Positions 22,249 through 32,403 of a DNA stretch of 64,000 nt are shown here, one piece after another. The stretch is taken from the NCBI GenBank assembly GCA_022315425.1, contig JAIUPT010000034.1, forward strand, positions 1 to 64,000. Reading direction: 5' to 3'. The position numbers were made by a program, and so were the translations under genes. Numbering within the stretch: the first letter of the stretch is position 1; every line of letters starts with the position of its first letter. The stretch is from Pseudevernia furfuracea (Eukaryota > Ascomycota > Lecanoromycetes > Lecanorales > Parmeliaceae). The notes under the pieces are model-generated. The model was not told the DNA's origin. It ran no database searches and saw only the letters and a program-made list of their open reading frames with translations.

Positions 22249-25200
22249 CAAGTATAGACTCATAAATTAAATTTATGATTCTAAGGCAAAAATTAGGTTG
22301 CTTGCGACGCATACTCTAATCCTAAGTCAAATTCAAATCGAACTCTGATTTGCCAACTATGCGACATTCGACTATTTGTCAACTATGTAATATTTGACTA
22401 TGTCTACCGCTGCAAAACCAAGTGAAAGCTCTAATCCTAAGTTCAACTGGACTCTGATTTGCAACTATGCGACATTCGACTTCTTCTACTGCTATCTGCT
22501 ACTCAGTTGCTATCGAAAGAAGAATCTATCTAATCACTTTGTTTCTTATACACCTCGTCGATACACTTGATTGCTTTCTTGATAGATCGTCTGAGATCAC
22601 AATGAACAGCTCGATCTTGCTGATGACTCGACTGAGAGTCACATATAGCTAATCATAGGCGAAGATCTCGAGATGTAGACATAAGCCGACGTGCTGTAAG
22701 AATTGACCTTGCGACTTGTTAATGATTATGCTGAAGGCTAGACGAATAAGAAATTGAACACGTCGAAATGAAGCATGTAAACTGTTCGAATCGAGTGAAG
22801 CGAGAGAGATACGAGGTATATAGTGTCGTTTATCGTCATGCTCGCTCTCTAGAATACGATAATCGAGTGTCTTAGACTCAATACTCTTGACTTGTAGACG
22901 TGTTTCATTGCATAGATCTTAGCAGACTTCAGATTCCTCAGCAGCATAATCACATAGTTCACTTTCAACTTCAGGTAATACGATAAAAGCGAGACTGATT
23001 CGAAGATATTTATCGTTTCGATAGGCAGAAGGAAGTTATCTTTCTCATTAACAACTTCATCTCGACTATTACAGACGATCTTGATTTCAGAAAACTTGAT
23101 AAGAACTTAATTGTTGAATCGAGCGACGTTCTTATTGAGAATATAAAGAATGACTCTGAACGTGTAGAACTCAGCTGTTCGATGAGAATCAAGGTCATCG
23201 TAGATAGCATTAATTAGTGTAGTAATGAAGTCACTCGATAATTAGTTAATAGTCTAATCGACTGTCTCTCGTTCTTCGATGCTTAATGAGATATTGTTGT
23301 CTATATTCAGAAGACTCTGAGCAAAAGTCTTCATGTCAGTGCGACCTTGATCAGTCAAATTGAGATTTCGAAGTCTCATGTTTTCTGTTAGCCTAAGAAT
23401 TCTAATGCGACTCTAGAAATAAGACGCCCTCAGCGTAGATCGAGCGAGACGGCCTGACTCAGCGCTCTTAACGACTGAAAGAATTTGACGAAAGTTATCG
23501 CAGAAGCATGTGACTATTTTATCAAAGAGAGCAGTGTTACTCCGAACGTCTTAAAGTATACGATCAACGATCTTAACATCGAAGCGATTTTGCATAGAAA
23601 TTTCGTCTTAAAAGATCAACTCGATGATCAGAAATAACTTAGCGAGGTCGAACGTCTTTGACATCGCGCAAGAAGACTGAGCAGTAGCATTCAGAGATAT
23701 CTTGAAGCGAGAATAAGCGATGCGTTCACTCTGAAGAAGAATAACGACGATGTCAGAAGAGATCACAGCAATAGCCATCTTGAACTCGTCTCGAACTCTA
23801 CGCAACACGATGTTTTGAAGCATAGTCTTATCGATGTCATTATAGTCATTCAGAAAGAAGAGTTAATCATTTCTATCAGAAACGACGTTTCAAATTGTCT
23901 TCGCAGCAGCGATTTGATCGACATTAAGAGTCGTTCACATCTCATTTCAAGTATCGATTTGATAGCTCTGTTTCTCGCGGAGAAGTCTATTGCGATCGTT
24001 GTTATAATGCTTCTCGTAGTCTTGCTGTACTACTAATAGATCGAAATCGACTAGACTAACATCTCTTATAAAGCTGATGTTGTTTTCCTCCAGGCGAATT
24101 TGAATCAAATGAAGATAGAAGTCGTGAACGACGTCTTTTCTGTCGTTCGTATCGTTCGATATAGCGAGGCCTTGATAGTCGCTCTGAAGGATGTGAAGGT
24201 AGTCGTCAGATAGACTGAAAGAAGAAGAATATATGTCAGTTGACTTGAAATGTGACAAGGTGAAAGAGGAGAGATATGTATTTTGCGGGTCGAAAATCAA
24301 AAAAACGCCTAGCGCAAAGATTTTTGAGAGGACAATTATCAAAAATACGAAAATATCACACTTAAGAAGTTCGTGATGTTTTGTTATCTCAATAGCGCGA
24401 TTATTTTCTCGCGCTTGAGACTTGAGATGCTTTCGAACAGCAAAGAAATTGATTAATATATCTCTCTTTATGCTTATTTCATAGATTTAAAGAATCACTA
24501 AGTTCACAATTAAGTAGAATCATTACGAAGAGACTTCGTAAATATTCTTCACTCTGTCAGATATCTGCTTTCTTCAAGATCTGATCTCATTTCGCGTCGT
24601 TATGTAGTAGATCTCTTGTCGTGTAGATATCATAAAAGCTGAAAATAATATTATCGTTCATCGTTCGTAGATTCTCAAAGAATATAGAATTCGATACGTT
24701 TAATAGAAGATAGCGAAGATAGAAGAGTTCGTCTGCGTTCGAATTAATGTAATATATGCGAGCAATGATACCCGTAGATCTCTAACGTGAATTCCAGCCC
24801 TTTATTCAGACGTATCGATTCGATAGATCGATATAGAAGAGATCTTGTACGTCTCGTTATCGTTGACGCTTTTGATTGAGTTTAAAGAAGGTCAACAATT
24901 TGATTTGACGCTCGCTGCTTTTCTCAACTATCTTCGCGAGATTAGCGTCGTCGTCGAATTAAATATTTTGATCATTAGAAAGATAAAGATTTAATCGTTC
25001 TATCTTAGAATCTTGATCGTGCAGTTTGAAATCAAATATTCTTCAACAGATCTTCGCAGAGCCTACTCATCGTGCGTCTCGATACTCTTAAACCTCGTTC
25101 ACTGAGTCTAGACCTGCAGCGTTCTGATCTCTGTTGTCGTTCTCGCGTATTATTCGAAGGCTAATTCGATCGCTGCCCTTGTGAACATACTTAAAGATAT

Positions 25201-28200
25201 ATTTGCACGTCTTGACGTTAACATAGATCTCAACGTTGATGTGAGCGTCATATTTGATCGATAGATAGAGACTATAGAGCATCACTCAGCAATTCTGCTT
25301 GAATTCATTCTCTGAGGTCGCAGCAGGTCTACGTCGACGATACGTGAAATATTCGAAGTTCGACTGAAAGACAGTCTGATCACAGAAGGCCTTCGAAAAC
25401 CGCTTGCTGCATTCGTTCTTATTCGAGTCTCAGCAGGGCGAGACCGTATCTGTTTTAGTGATGACATAATGACTGCAATTGTCGTGGAGTATACATCTGG
25501 TCACGATAGCAAAGAGATTCGAATATAGACGTGTATTCGATATCTCAGCACTGATAGTCGCGTCTACCTTAGCTGCGCTGAGGATTCGATTCTTAGGGTG
25601 CAATATAATGAGAATATGAGTATGCGAAAGACCTCTTTTTTGAAACTCTATGATGTAGATATATGCTGAAATTCGATCTGATAGAGCAAAAATTAGTTAG
25701 GGTTAGGGCTATATAAAAATTCAATCGTTCGTAGATCGAGGTCTTGAGATAAAAGAAATTTTTTGACGATATCGCAGAGCTAACTGACAGGGTTTACTGC
25801 GTATAAGGGCTCTGAATCGTGTCAGAAAGACTCTCAGAGACGATTTAGAACCTACACTAACAGTCTAACTAACATATCGTTAACTATCTATTGAACTGAG
25901 GGAACGAGAGGTGAAAGAAGATTTACAACGACTATAAAAGAACAGCAGAACTCACCAAGAATCTTCTTCTTTCTGATATCGTGTTATAGAGCCCTCAGCT
26001 TCTAGTTGAACACCCTAGCGATCAGATTCGAGCGGTTAATAAGTCGTTCGTCTGACAGAAGATTCTTCTTGATCTCCTTTCAATTGAGGTTGCAGATGAA
26101 CGTGATAAAGAAGTCTAATCGACCGAACTTCGTAAATAGGGCAATAACGTTCTGATATAGCTATTTTATGAATCGTAAACCTTTATAGTAGCTAGAAGAA
26201 AGAACGATTCGTTATTTATCAGCCTCGTTGCTAGTAGTGATCTCAGCCTCTTAAGTCTCGCGAATCACTTGATATGACTCAGAGCGTATCGTTCTTTGAT
26301 TGATCTTAACTCATTGAAGTCGATTGCTTTCTACAGTCACGTATATATCGCAGACGAAATGTTATAGCAGTCGTTCGTAGTAAAGGAGTCGATTAAATCT
26401 ATCTCGTCGAATTTGCATAAGATATCTATGCACACATAGTTAGTGATCGTATAAGACGAAAGAAAGACATTTTATACTTGTAGAATAAGACGGTGATAAC
26501 GCGTGTAAAGTCACCTCTGTCGGTTCGACTCGTTACTCGTAAAGGCTGTTCGTCAGATCTGAGCTGTTCGTTAGATCTGATTCGTCGAACATGAAGACTT
26601 TCTTTCATTGCATAACTGATATTCGAAATGTTATAGTGTTAAAACGATTCGTCGAATAAGAAGATGAGAGGATAGCGTAATAATATGTAGACTGAATATT
26701 AGTATAAAATACTATATCTCTTATCACTCTAAGTCTCTATCAACACGTCTTTAGTCACAGATACACTTAGAGGGTCATTCGTATCACCTTCTTATGCAAT
26801 AGCAACCTCATTCGAAGTAGGGCGATTGTAGATTCGTGCATTATGATGATTCGGGTTTTCGTGAAGCAGCTTGTAGCCCTGGATGTTGATCTCGTTTATT
26901 AGTCTGTCACTCGTAGACTTGAAATTGAATATATGAATTGATGCCTCTTAGGTGCCTAGCGATTTTGCGATGAAGAGGTTGACTGATATTCTCGTTGAAG
27001 CCGTGTCTAGACGTGTCTATTAGCACTGAAAGAAGCATCGAAAGAAGGTCATATCGATATGTAGTCTGTTTCTGAGTGTTATTCATAATATAGATTTGAT
27101 CAAATATCGACTTTTCACTCTCAGGCGGCGTCAGGGCGGGCATGTGGGTGATAATTGCTCCCTGGACTTTGCACGTATATGATGCAACAGCATAATTTAT
27201 AGTGATCTGCTGTGAGGTCATGAAGACGGTATTATTATATTGGACGCTGTGACGACGGAATTCCTTACAGTCGTCGATGAGGGTAATCGTTTCTGATTTC
27301 AAAGAGTGCAGGATCTTATTTATAACATCCTCGTCCTGGTTCACTGGGTTCGCTGGGTCGTTTACACGCGTTTCAAAGATCGAGTCGTTCTCCTCAGGCT
27401 GGTCTTCCTCAATGACTGTTTTAGGCTCAGCGATCTCGGTGTTTTTCTTGTCACAGCATCATTCCTCAGTCTCATTCTTGAAGGACGCGGCGTCGTAACG
27501 GTTGCAAATGACATCCGTGAGACTCAAATAGTGACGCTTCGGTTCTTCTGTGTAAGGATGTCGTGCAATGTAGCGTCGAAGCCGTGCTGGAGGCTGCGGG
27601 GGACTCAAGTAAGGGCTGGAAGGTGGTAGATCGTCTAAAAGCTCTATATCTTCAAAGAAGTCATTCGGTATGTCTTTCAGCGATTCTTTTGTAGGGTCTG
27701 CATCAAGTGCTTTTTCATTGGCTTCTTGATTCCCTGGAGGAGGATGTGACGCGTCTTGGGAGGTTTGGGAAGGGGGCGGCGAGGACGCGAGGCTGAAATG
27801 CTGGCTTGGGAAGAGGGCATAGGTGAACTCGAGGGCTGCGAGTTCGTTCGAGGCCTTTTGGAAGGTCTTCCACGCTTGTTATGAGGTGTGGTAGTTGGTC
27901 TTTTGTCTCGATTGCCGGCGGTGTTAGATTCGCCTAGGGGTCGTCTAAACGCGTCAGTGAAAGCGTTAAAATAGAGTAGAAAGCGGAGCATTGTACCTCA
28001 ACGACTTGGTGATATATGGAGACAGGGTATCGACGGCGAATGAGTTCATAATGGAGTGGTGGAAGAATAATGGTGGAAAGAAGAAATGGGCGGATCAACA
28101 ATGGATTGATGTCAAGACTCGTCAAGACTCTGGGTAAGCGGCTGGGTAGTGATATTGGAATCTTACTTTACTCTATCGATAGTAGATCGAATTTGATAAT

Positions 28201-28454
28201 TCTTGCAGCGTTGGAATGCGCAAGTTGAGTTATATAATTGACAAAAATTTGAAGATATTATACGTGAAGGGAATAGAGTGTCTGAAGTTGTAAAAAGATG
28301 ATATTCATTTTTTTGATGAGGGCGCTCGGAAGGCCTAAAAGACGCTATACGGGCGTTAACCGAAGGAGGAAATCAGATAGAATTTATCATTGACTGCATA
28401 TACAAATTTAAGATATTTTAGCTCAGCCCTATCTTATTCTTTTATATATACTGA
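22249..28454 (-). mobile_element. Full-length Helitron (6206 bp), RIP-damaged
   Basis: The element reads on the minus strand. Its 5' end is TCAGTATATATAAAAGAATA, starting opposite 28454, and the flanking base is A. The 3' end is a hairpin (CATAAATT/AATTTATG) followed by AGTCTATACTTG, ending opposite 22249, and the flanking base is T. Insertion between A and T, a 5'-TC start, a 3' hairpin and no target duplication are Helitron hallmarks. The last four bases CTTG differ from the canonical CTRR. It inserted into the reverse transcriptase of the LINE, whose reading frame continues on either side. The short copy at 15498-17329 confirms both ends independently. Confidence 0.93.
22499..27991 (-). 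pseudogene. Helitron Rep/Pif1-helicase protein, degenerate
   Basis: The start is at 27991 (ATG). The first 100 residues include a KRGRPSKRPR AT-hook-like segment. Recognisable blocks follow in order: EFRRHSVQYNNTVFM ... YTCKVQGAIITHMPALTPPE (Helitron-like N-terminal domain, about 27100-27290), RIYNRPTSNEVA (about 26800), DAHINVEIYVNVKTCKYIFK with YVHKG (Rep region, about 25180-25270), the helicase with Walker A decayed to DYNDIDKT (about 23830), RRVRDEFKMAIAVISSDIVV (about 23790), a Walker B region in which the Trp before DE is now a stop (about 23610), and motif VI near 22600. The stop is at 22499-22501. Gly to Asp/Asn and Trp to stop changes are what C-to-T decay would give. Confidence 0.88.
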
Positions 28455-30775
28455 TAAGAGTTAAAAGAAAGAGATTTACGAAGATAGTTCTAAAAACGAT
28501 AATAAATGCAATGCACACAGTCTGAGATTGTGAAAAGAACAAAGTTGTTAATCTTCTCTCACTAAATATGATAAAGACTTTCGATAACGTTTTTCATTAT
28601 CGTCTACTTCAAAATCTTAGATAAAAGAGAATCTCGAAGCTAATTATAAACTAAATAAGAAGCTTTCTTACTAATAGAGAAACCTCTCTCACTCTAAAAA
28701 GAATAACAAGCAGACTGAAATCTACAGAGACGGGGATCTCATAGAAATCTTCGATGTCGTTTATTCTTTTTTTATTCTTCAACGCTTTCTTGATTGAGAG
28801 ATGTGCGAAGATCAAATTGAAACTATAAGTAGAAGAATTCGTTAACGATATTTATTTATTAACATATAAAAAGAGCACTGAGGCAAACTGCGAGACTCTT
28901 AAAAAAGTATACGAAATCTATTTATAATGAACAGAGACTTATAAAGCGACGTTCGCGTTAAAGAAATACGAGCTAATTTATCTAACAAGGAGTTCAGAGA
29001 AGTTCAATATGAGAGTCAGCGTCGACCTAGACTCTGTAACGACAAAGTCAAAGACTAGTATTCGCGTGCTAGAACTGCAGATCGACGACAAACTTCGTTA
29101 AAGATCTCATATTAGAGAAGTCAAGATCAAGATGAAATCGCAATGCAGAGCACTATCAATAACTGCAGTCTCAATATGGGGCGTCACACTAAACAAAGCA
29201 AGACAAGTGTATAGCTCTGTTGTACGATCAGCGATAACATACGCAGCAGCAACGTGACACACATTACGAGATCTTCGAAATAACAAGCGATTTCACGTCA
29301 AGACTCTAGAGACTATATAGAATAAATGTCTGCGAAGAGTAATCGAGATATACAAAGTCATTAATAAGAGAGTCGTCGAAGCGAAGATAGAGATTCCCTC
29401 TCTTTAGATCACGATAAATCAAGTAATACTTCGAAATCAAGCACTTAAAGATAGTTATCTCGTTACGAAGCTAGAAAATGCGAGAATTCGAAGAAAGCTA
29501 AGAGAGAAACGAGATAAAAGATAAGTAATTCTCTAGATCTCAGCAGAAGATAAAGAAGAGTGAGCTTTAAGAACACTTCGACTCGAAAATTGAAACTTTT
29601 TATAAACACCTGACGAAGAAAGAATATCAAGAAGAGCTAAAGATCTTATTAAAGACTGACAGAAAGTAGTCTGAGAAGCAGTGTGAGCTCAGTATTAGAC
29701 TAAAATCTCAGAAGAACGACGCAGTCTCGCACAAAGAAAAGATCTATGATCAAATAAAAGATCTCTTCATAAAGATCTAACAAAAGCAGAGAGCTTCGCT
29801 CTAACTCAGCTACGAATAAAGAAGATTAATTTAACACACTTTCTATATATATGCAAAGTCTCTAAAATACTCTCTTTCATATGCGAGTGTGACTAAAGAA
29901 AATAGAATATTAGACACGTTCTCCTATTTTATTTAAGACTGTGAAGCGAGAGACAAACTCTTCTAAAGAAGACTGAGACAGCTAATCTAAGAGAGATATT
30001 AATAACCTCACGAGAGGCAAAGATCGCAGCGCGATGACTGATCTCGATTGATCTTCTAGAATAGTTCTCGCTGACTAAGAAGCAGCTATATAACAAACAA
30101 TAATAGAAGCAGCAACAAGTACTTCAAGAAGACACACGAATTCGTACGAATAGACTAAAGAACGCAGTGTGATAAAAAGACTATGCGATAAGAAGATGCG
30201 ATAAGAAAGAATAGCGAGAGTTTTTACCCTGTTTCGACTAGTCGAAGAAAGGTTTCCCTTATAATACAGTCTAAGTAGTAGTTCGTAATTACTCTTCGTA
30301 GCTTGAGTAGACACGAGTATAAAATCAAATCAAATCAAGTGAAATATTTAAAATAATAATATTATTTCTTTATATATTCTACATCTCTAACTATTAATAT
30401 TACTTTTTAATTAATAATTAATTAATACTATACGTAGTTAGAACTAGTTCTTTATTAATTATAACTTATATAGTCGAACTACATATAGTTGAATTATATT
30501 ATATTAATTAAATAAGATATTCAAACTAATATTTTTTAATTCTCTATATATTCTAAACTTATAAATATTTAAATAACTTTTTAATTAATAGTAATTAATA
30601 CTCCACGTAGTTATAACTAGTTTTAACTTATTATTAATAACTCTAACTTATATTATAAGTATTATTAAGTAAAACGATAATTAAAATAATAAGATTAAGA
30701 GTATTATTAATTAAAATAATAACTAAAATAATATTATAAAGATCACGATTAACTAGAATAGTAATACTAAGATTA

Positions 30776-30805
30776 ATTTATTGTTATTATTATTATTATT
30801 ATTAC

Positions 30806-30845
<40 letters not shown>

Positions 30846-31837
30846 GTTACTATTACTGTTACTATTACTGTTACTGTCACTATCACTGCTGAGATTAATG
30901 CTGAGATTAGTGCTGAGATTAGTGCTGAGATTATTGCTGAGAATACTGCCTGCTGAGAATACTGTCTGCTGAGATCACTGCTGAGAATATCGCTGAGATC
31001 AATACTGAGATCATCGCTGAGAATGTCGCTGAGAATATTATCTGCTGAGATCACTGCTGAGAATATCGCTGAGAATACTGTCTGCTGAGATCACTGCTGA
31101 GAATACCGCTGAGATCAATACCGCTGAGACCACTGCTGAGAATATCGCTGAGAATACTGTCTGCTGAGATCACTGCTGAGAATATCGCTGAGATCAATAT
31201 CGCTGAGAATACTGCTGAGAATATCGGTGAGACCAATACCGCTGAGAATACTGCTGAGACCACCGCAGGGAATACCGCAGAGATTACCGCAGGGAATACC
31301 GCAGAGAATACTGCCTGCTGAGACCAGCGCTGAGAATACCGCTGAGAACACTGCCTGCTGAGACCAGCGCTGAGAATACCGCTGAGACCAATACCGCTGA
31401 GAATACTGCTGAGACCACCGCAGGGAATACCGCAGAGATTACCGCAGGGAATACCGCAGAGAATACTGCCTGCTGAGACCAGCGCTGAGAATACCGCTGA
31501 GACCAATACCGCTGAGAATACTGCTGAGAATACCGCTGAGAATACTGCCTGCTGAGACCACTGCTGAGAATATTGCTGAGACCAATACCGCTGAGAATAT
31601 CGCTGAGAATACTGCTGAGACCACCGCTGAGAATACCGCTGAGAATACTGCTGAGAATACTGCTGAGACCACCGCTGAGAATACCGCTGAGAATACTGCC
31701 TGCTGAGACCATCGCTGAGACTGAGACCACCGCTGAGAATATCGCTGAGACCAATACCGCTGAGACCAATGCTGAGAATACCGCTGAGAATACTGCCTGC
31801 TGAGATCACCGCTGAGAATACCGCTGAGATCACTGTT
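30776..31837 (+). repeat. TTA/ACT microsatellite and GCTGAGA minisatellite (unit 3)
   Basis: Same architecture as in units 1 and 2. This array additionally contains several GCAGGGAATACCGCAGAGATT variants, and it carries GCTGAGACTGAGACC at about 31707-31722, an out-of-period variant. Open frames of up to 270 codons on the minus strand result from the repeat. Confidence 0.9.
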
Positions 31838-32001
31838 CTTAAGTGTCGCATTGAGTGTCGCAATTTTCAGCATCACTATTTTAGTCATTATTCCAGTCTA
31901 TAATACTCTCAGCATCACTATTCTAGTCAATAATGCTCTCAGCGACGAAGACTGCATGCAAATCTTTATGGTGGACGTCGCTGGCGGTCATTGCCAAGGT
32001 A

Positions 32002-32097
32002 GGCTTTGCACTGCAAAACCTGCCGCTAGCGGTCGATCCGGAAAACGTTGTTCCACCAATGAAAAATTTATCCGGATGGGTTTTGCAGTGCAAAGCC
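32002..32097 (+). repeat. 19-bp inverted repeat in unit 3 tail (core ACT/AGT)
   Basis: The left arm GGCTTTGCACTGCAAAACC (32002-32020) and right arm GGTTTTGCAGTGCAAAGCC (32079-32097) are perfectly complementary. Relative to units 1 and 2 the three core bases have changed from CTG to ACT in the left arm, and from CAG to AGT in the right arm. Pairing is fully kept. The 58-bp spacer is the same as in the other copies. Confidence 0.95.
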
Positions 32098-32105
32098 GTC
32101 GAATA

Positions 32106-32148
32106 CTGGGGTTAAGCGACTTCCCTCATGTACGCCGCGTGTATTACA
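32106..32148 (-). pseudogene. Alcohol dehydrogenase fragment beyond the Copia insertion
   Basis: On the minus strand this reads as the direct continuation of the dehydrogenase interrupted at 37053. After the GCN at the insertion point comes TRGVHEGSR, corresponding to the conserved RGxxVGSR block of zinc-type MDR dehydrogenases. It then runs straight into the end of repeat unit 3 (GGGGTTAA). The remaining C-terminus (roughly 50-60 residues) is missing, so the gene was broken at the repeat boundary. Exact boundary uncertain by about 10 bp. Confidence 0.75.
32144..32148 (+). repeat. Target site duplication of Copia element (left), TTACA
   Basis: TTACA precedes the left LTR and is repeated at 37049-37053 after the right LTR. 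Five base pairs is the usual duplication of Copia integrases. Confidence 0.93.
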
Positions 32149-32346
32149 TGTCATAGGCTACAGTGGATGAAGGATAGAAAGCATGTAGATCTATGATGGG
32201 ATCCATGAGGTATAAGACCTCATGGATAACAAAGAAATGCTACAAAAATCGGTGTAGAAGCAAACTACGACATGCAGTCGACATGCAGTCGACATGTATG
32301 GAAGAACGCTAGAACATGTATGGAATGGCCTAGGCACAGTCCGACA
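32149..32346 (-). repeat. Copia 3' LTR
   Basis: 198 bp, TG...CA ends. It contains a 9-bp stem with a 5-nt loop (CCATGAGGT ... ACCTCATGG, 32203-32225) and a direct repeat of GACATGCAGTC. It differs from the other LTR at two paired stem positions and at one A/C position. Confidence 0.95.
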
Positions 32347-32403
32347 CTCCCCCTGGCTAGCCAAGCCATACCTGAGGTTATCCAAGTCTAGCTTGCATCG
32401 TTC

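Larger units (their letters stand above)
20590..30110 (+). pseudogene. LINE ORF2: endonuclease, reverse transcriptase, zinc finger (interrupted)
   Basis: Endonuclease (about 20640-21290): LAIQES, then RVCFYINKRL, then LLLEDFNLHY (ancestral GDFNLH), then IDLIFIT. Reverse transcriptase first half (about 21900-22248): SYRLITLLSTLKKTLKIIIA, the conserved SYRPIxLLxxxxKxxExxxA block. The second half resumes at 28455 with LLSLNMIKTFDNVFHYRLL (ancestral LDxxxAFDNVxH), then a VNDIYLL segment in place of the catalytic DD motif, and IRVLELQIDDKLR. C-terminal finger (about 29760-29945): HKDLTKAESFALTQLRIKK, then CECD and HVLLF. The frame continues across the Helitron junction without added bases. Not functional. 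Confidence 0.85.
19060..30337 (+). mobile_element. Tad-like LINE retrotransposon, split by a Helitron
   Basis: A non-LTR element on the + strand, about 5.07 kb once the nested Helitron (22249-28454) is left out. It contains a Gag-like ORF1 with zinc-knuckle remnants, an apurinic-type endonuclease, a reverse transcriptase, and a C-terminal cysteine/histidine finger. It ends in a short (AAATC)n tail at 30321-30337, as LINEs do. Many CAG/CAA/CGA/TGG codons have become stops, typical of RIP. It starts immediately after the unit-2 end motif GGGTTAGA, and unit 3 follows its tail. No clear target duplication could be assigned. Confidence 0.85.
30338..32114 (+). repeat. Composite repeat unit, copy 3
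   Basis: AT-rich module (30338-30775, starting TGAAATATTTAAA as in unit 1 at 13424), TTA/ACT tract (30776-30888), GCTGAGA minisatellite (to about 31837), two 12-mers TTGAGTGTCGCA, then the conserved tail. The tail ends ACTGGGGTTAA rather than ACTAGGGTTAG, and truncated alcohol dehydrogenase sequence begins directly after it. This copy is more diverged from units 1 and 2 than they are from each other, especially in the core of the inverted repeat. Confidence 0.85.

Noticed and set aside
13264..32114. A CRISPR array, suggested by regularly spaced repeats
   Set aside because: The repeats are short minisatellite units without unique spacers, in a eukaryotic genome.
19060..32114. A MoTeR-like telomere-specific retrotransposon
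   Set aside because: The reverse transcriptase here belongs to a Tad-type LINE with endonuclease and Gag, with an AAATC tail. Its association with TAGGGTTAG is only by position.
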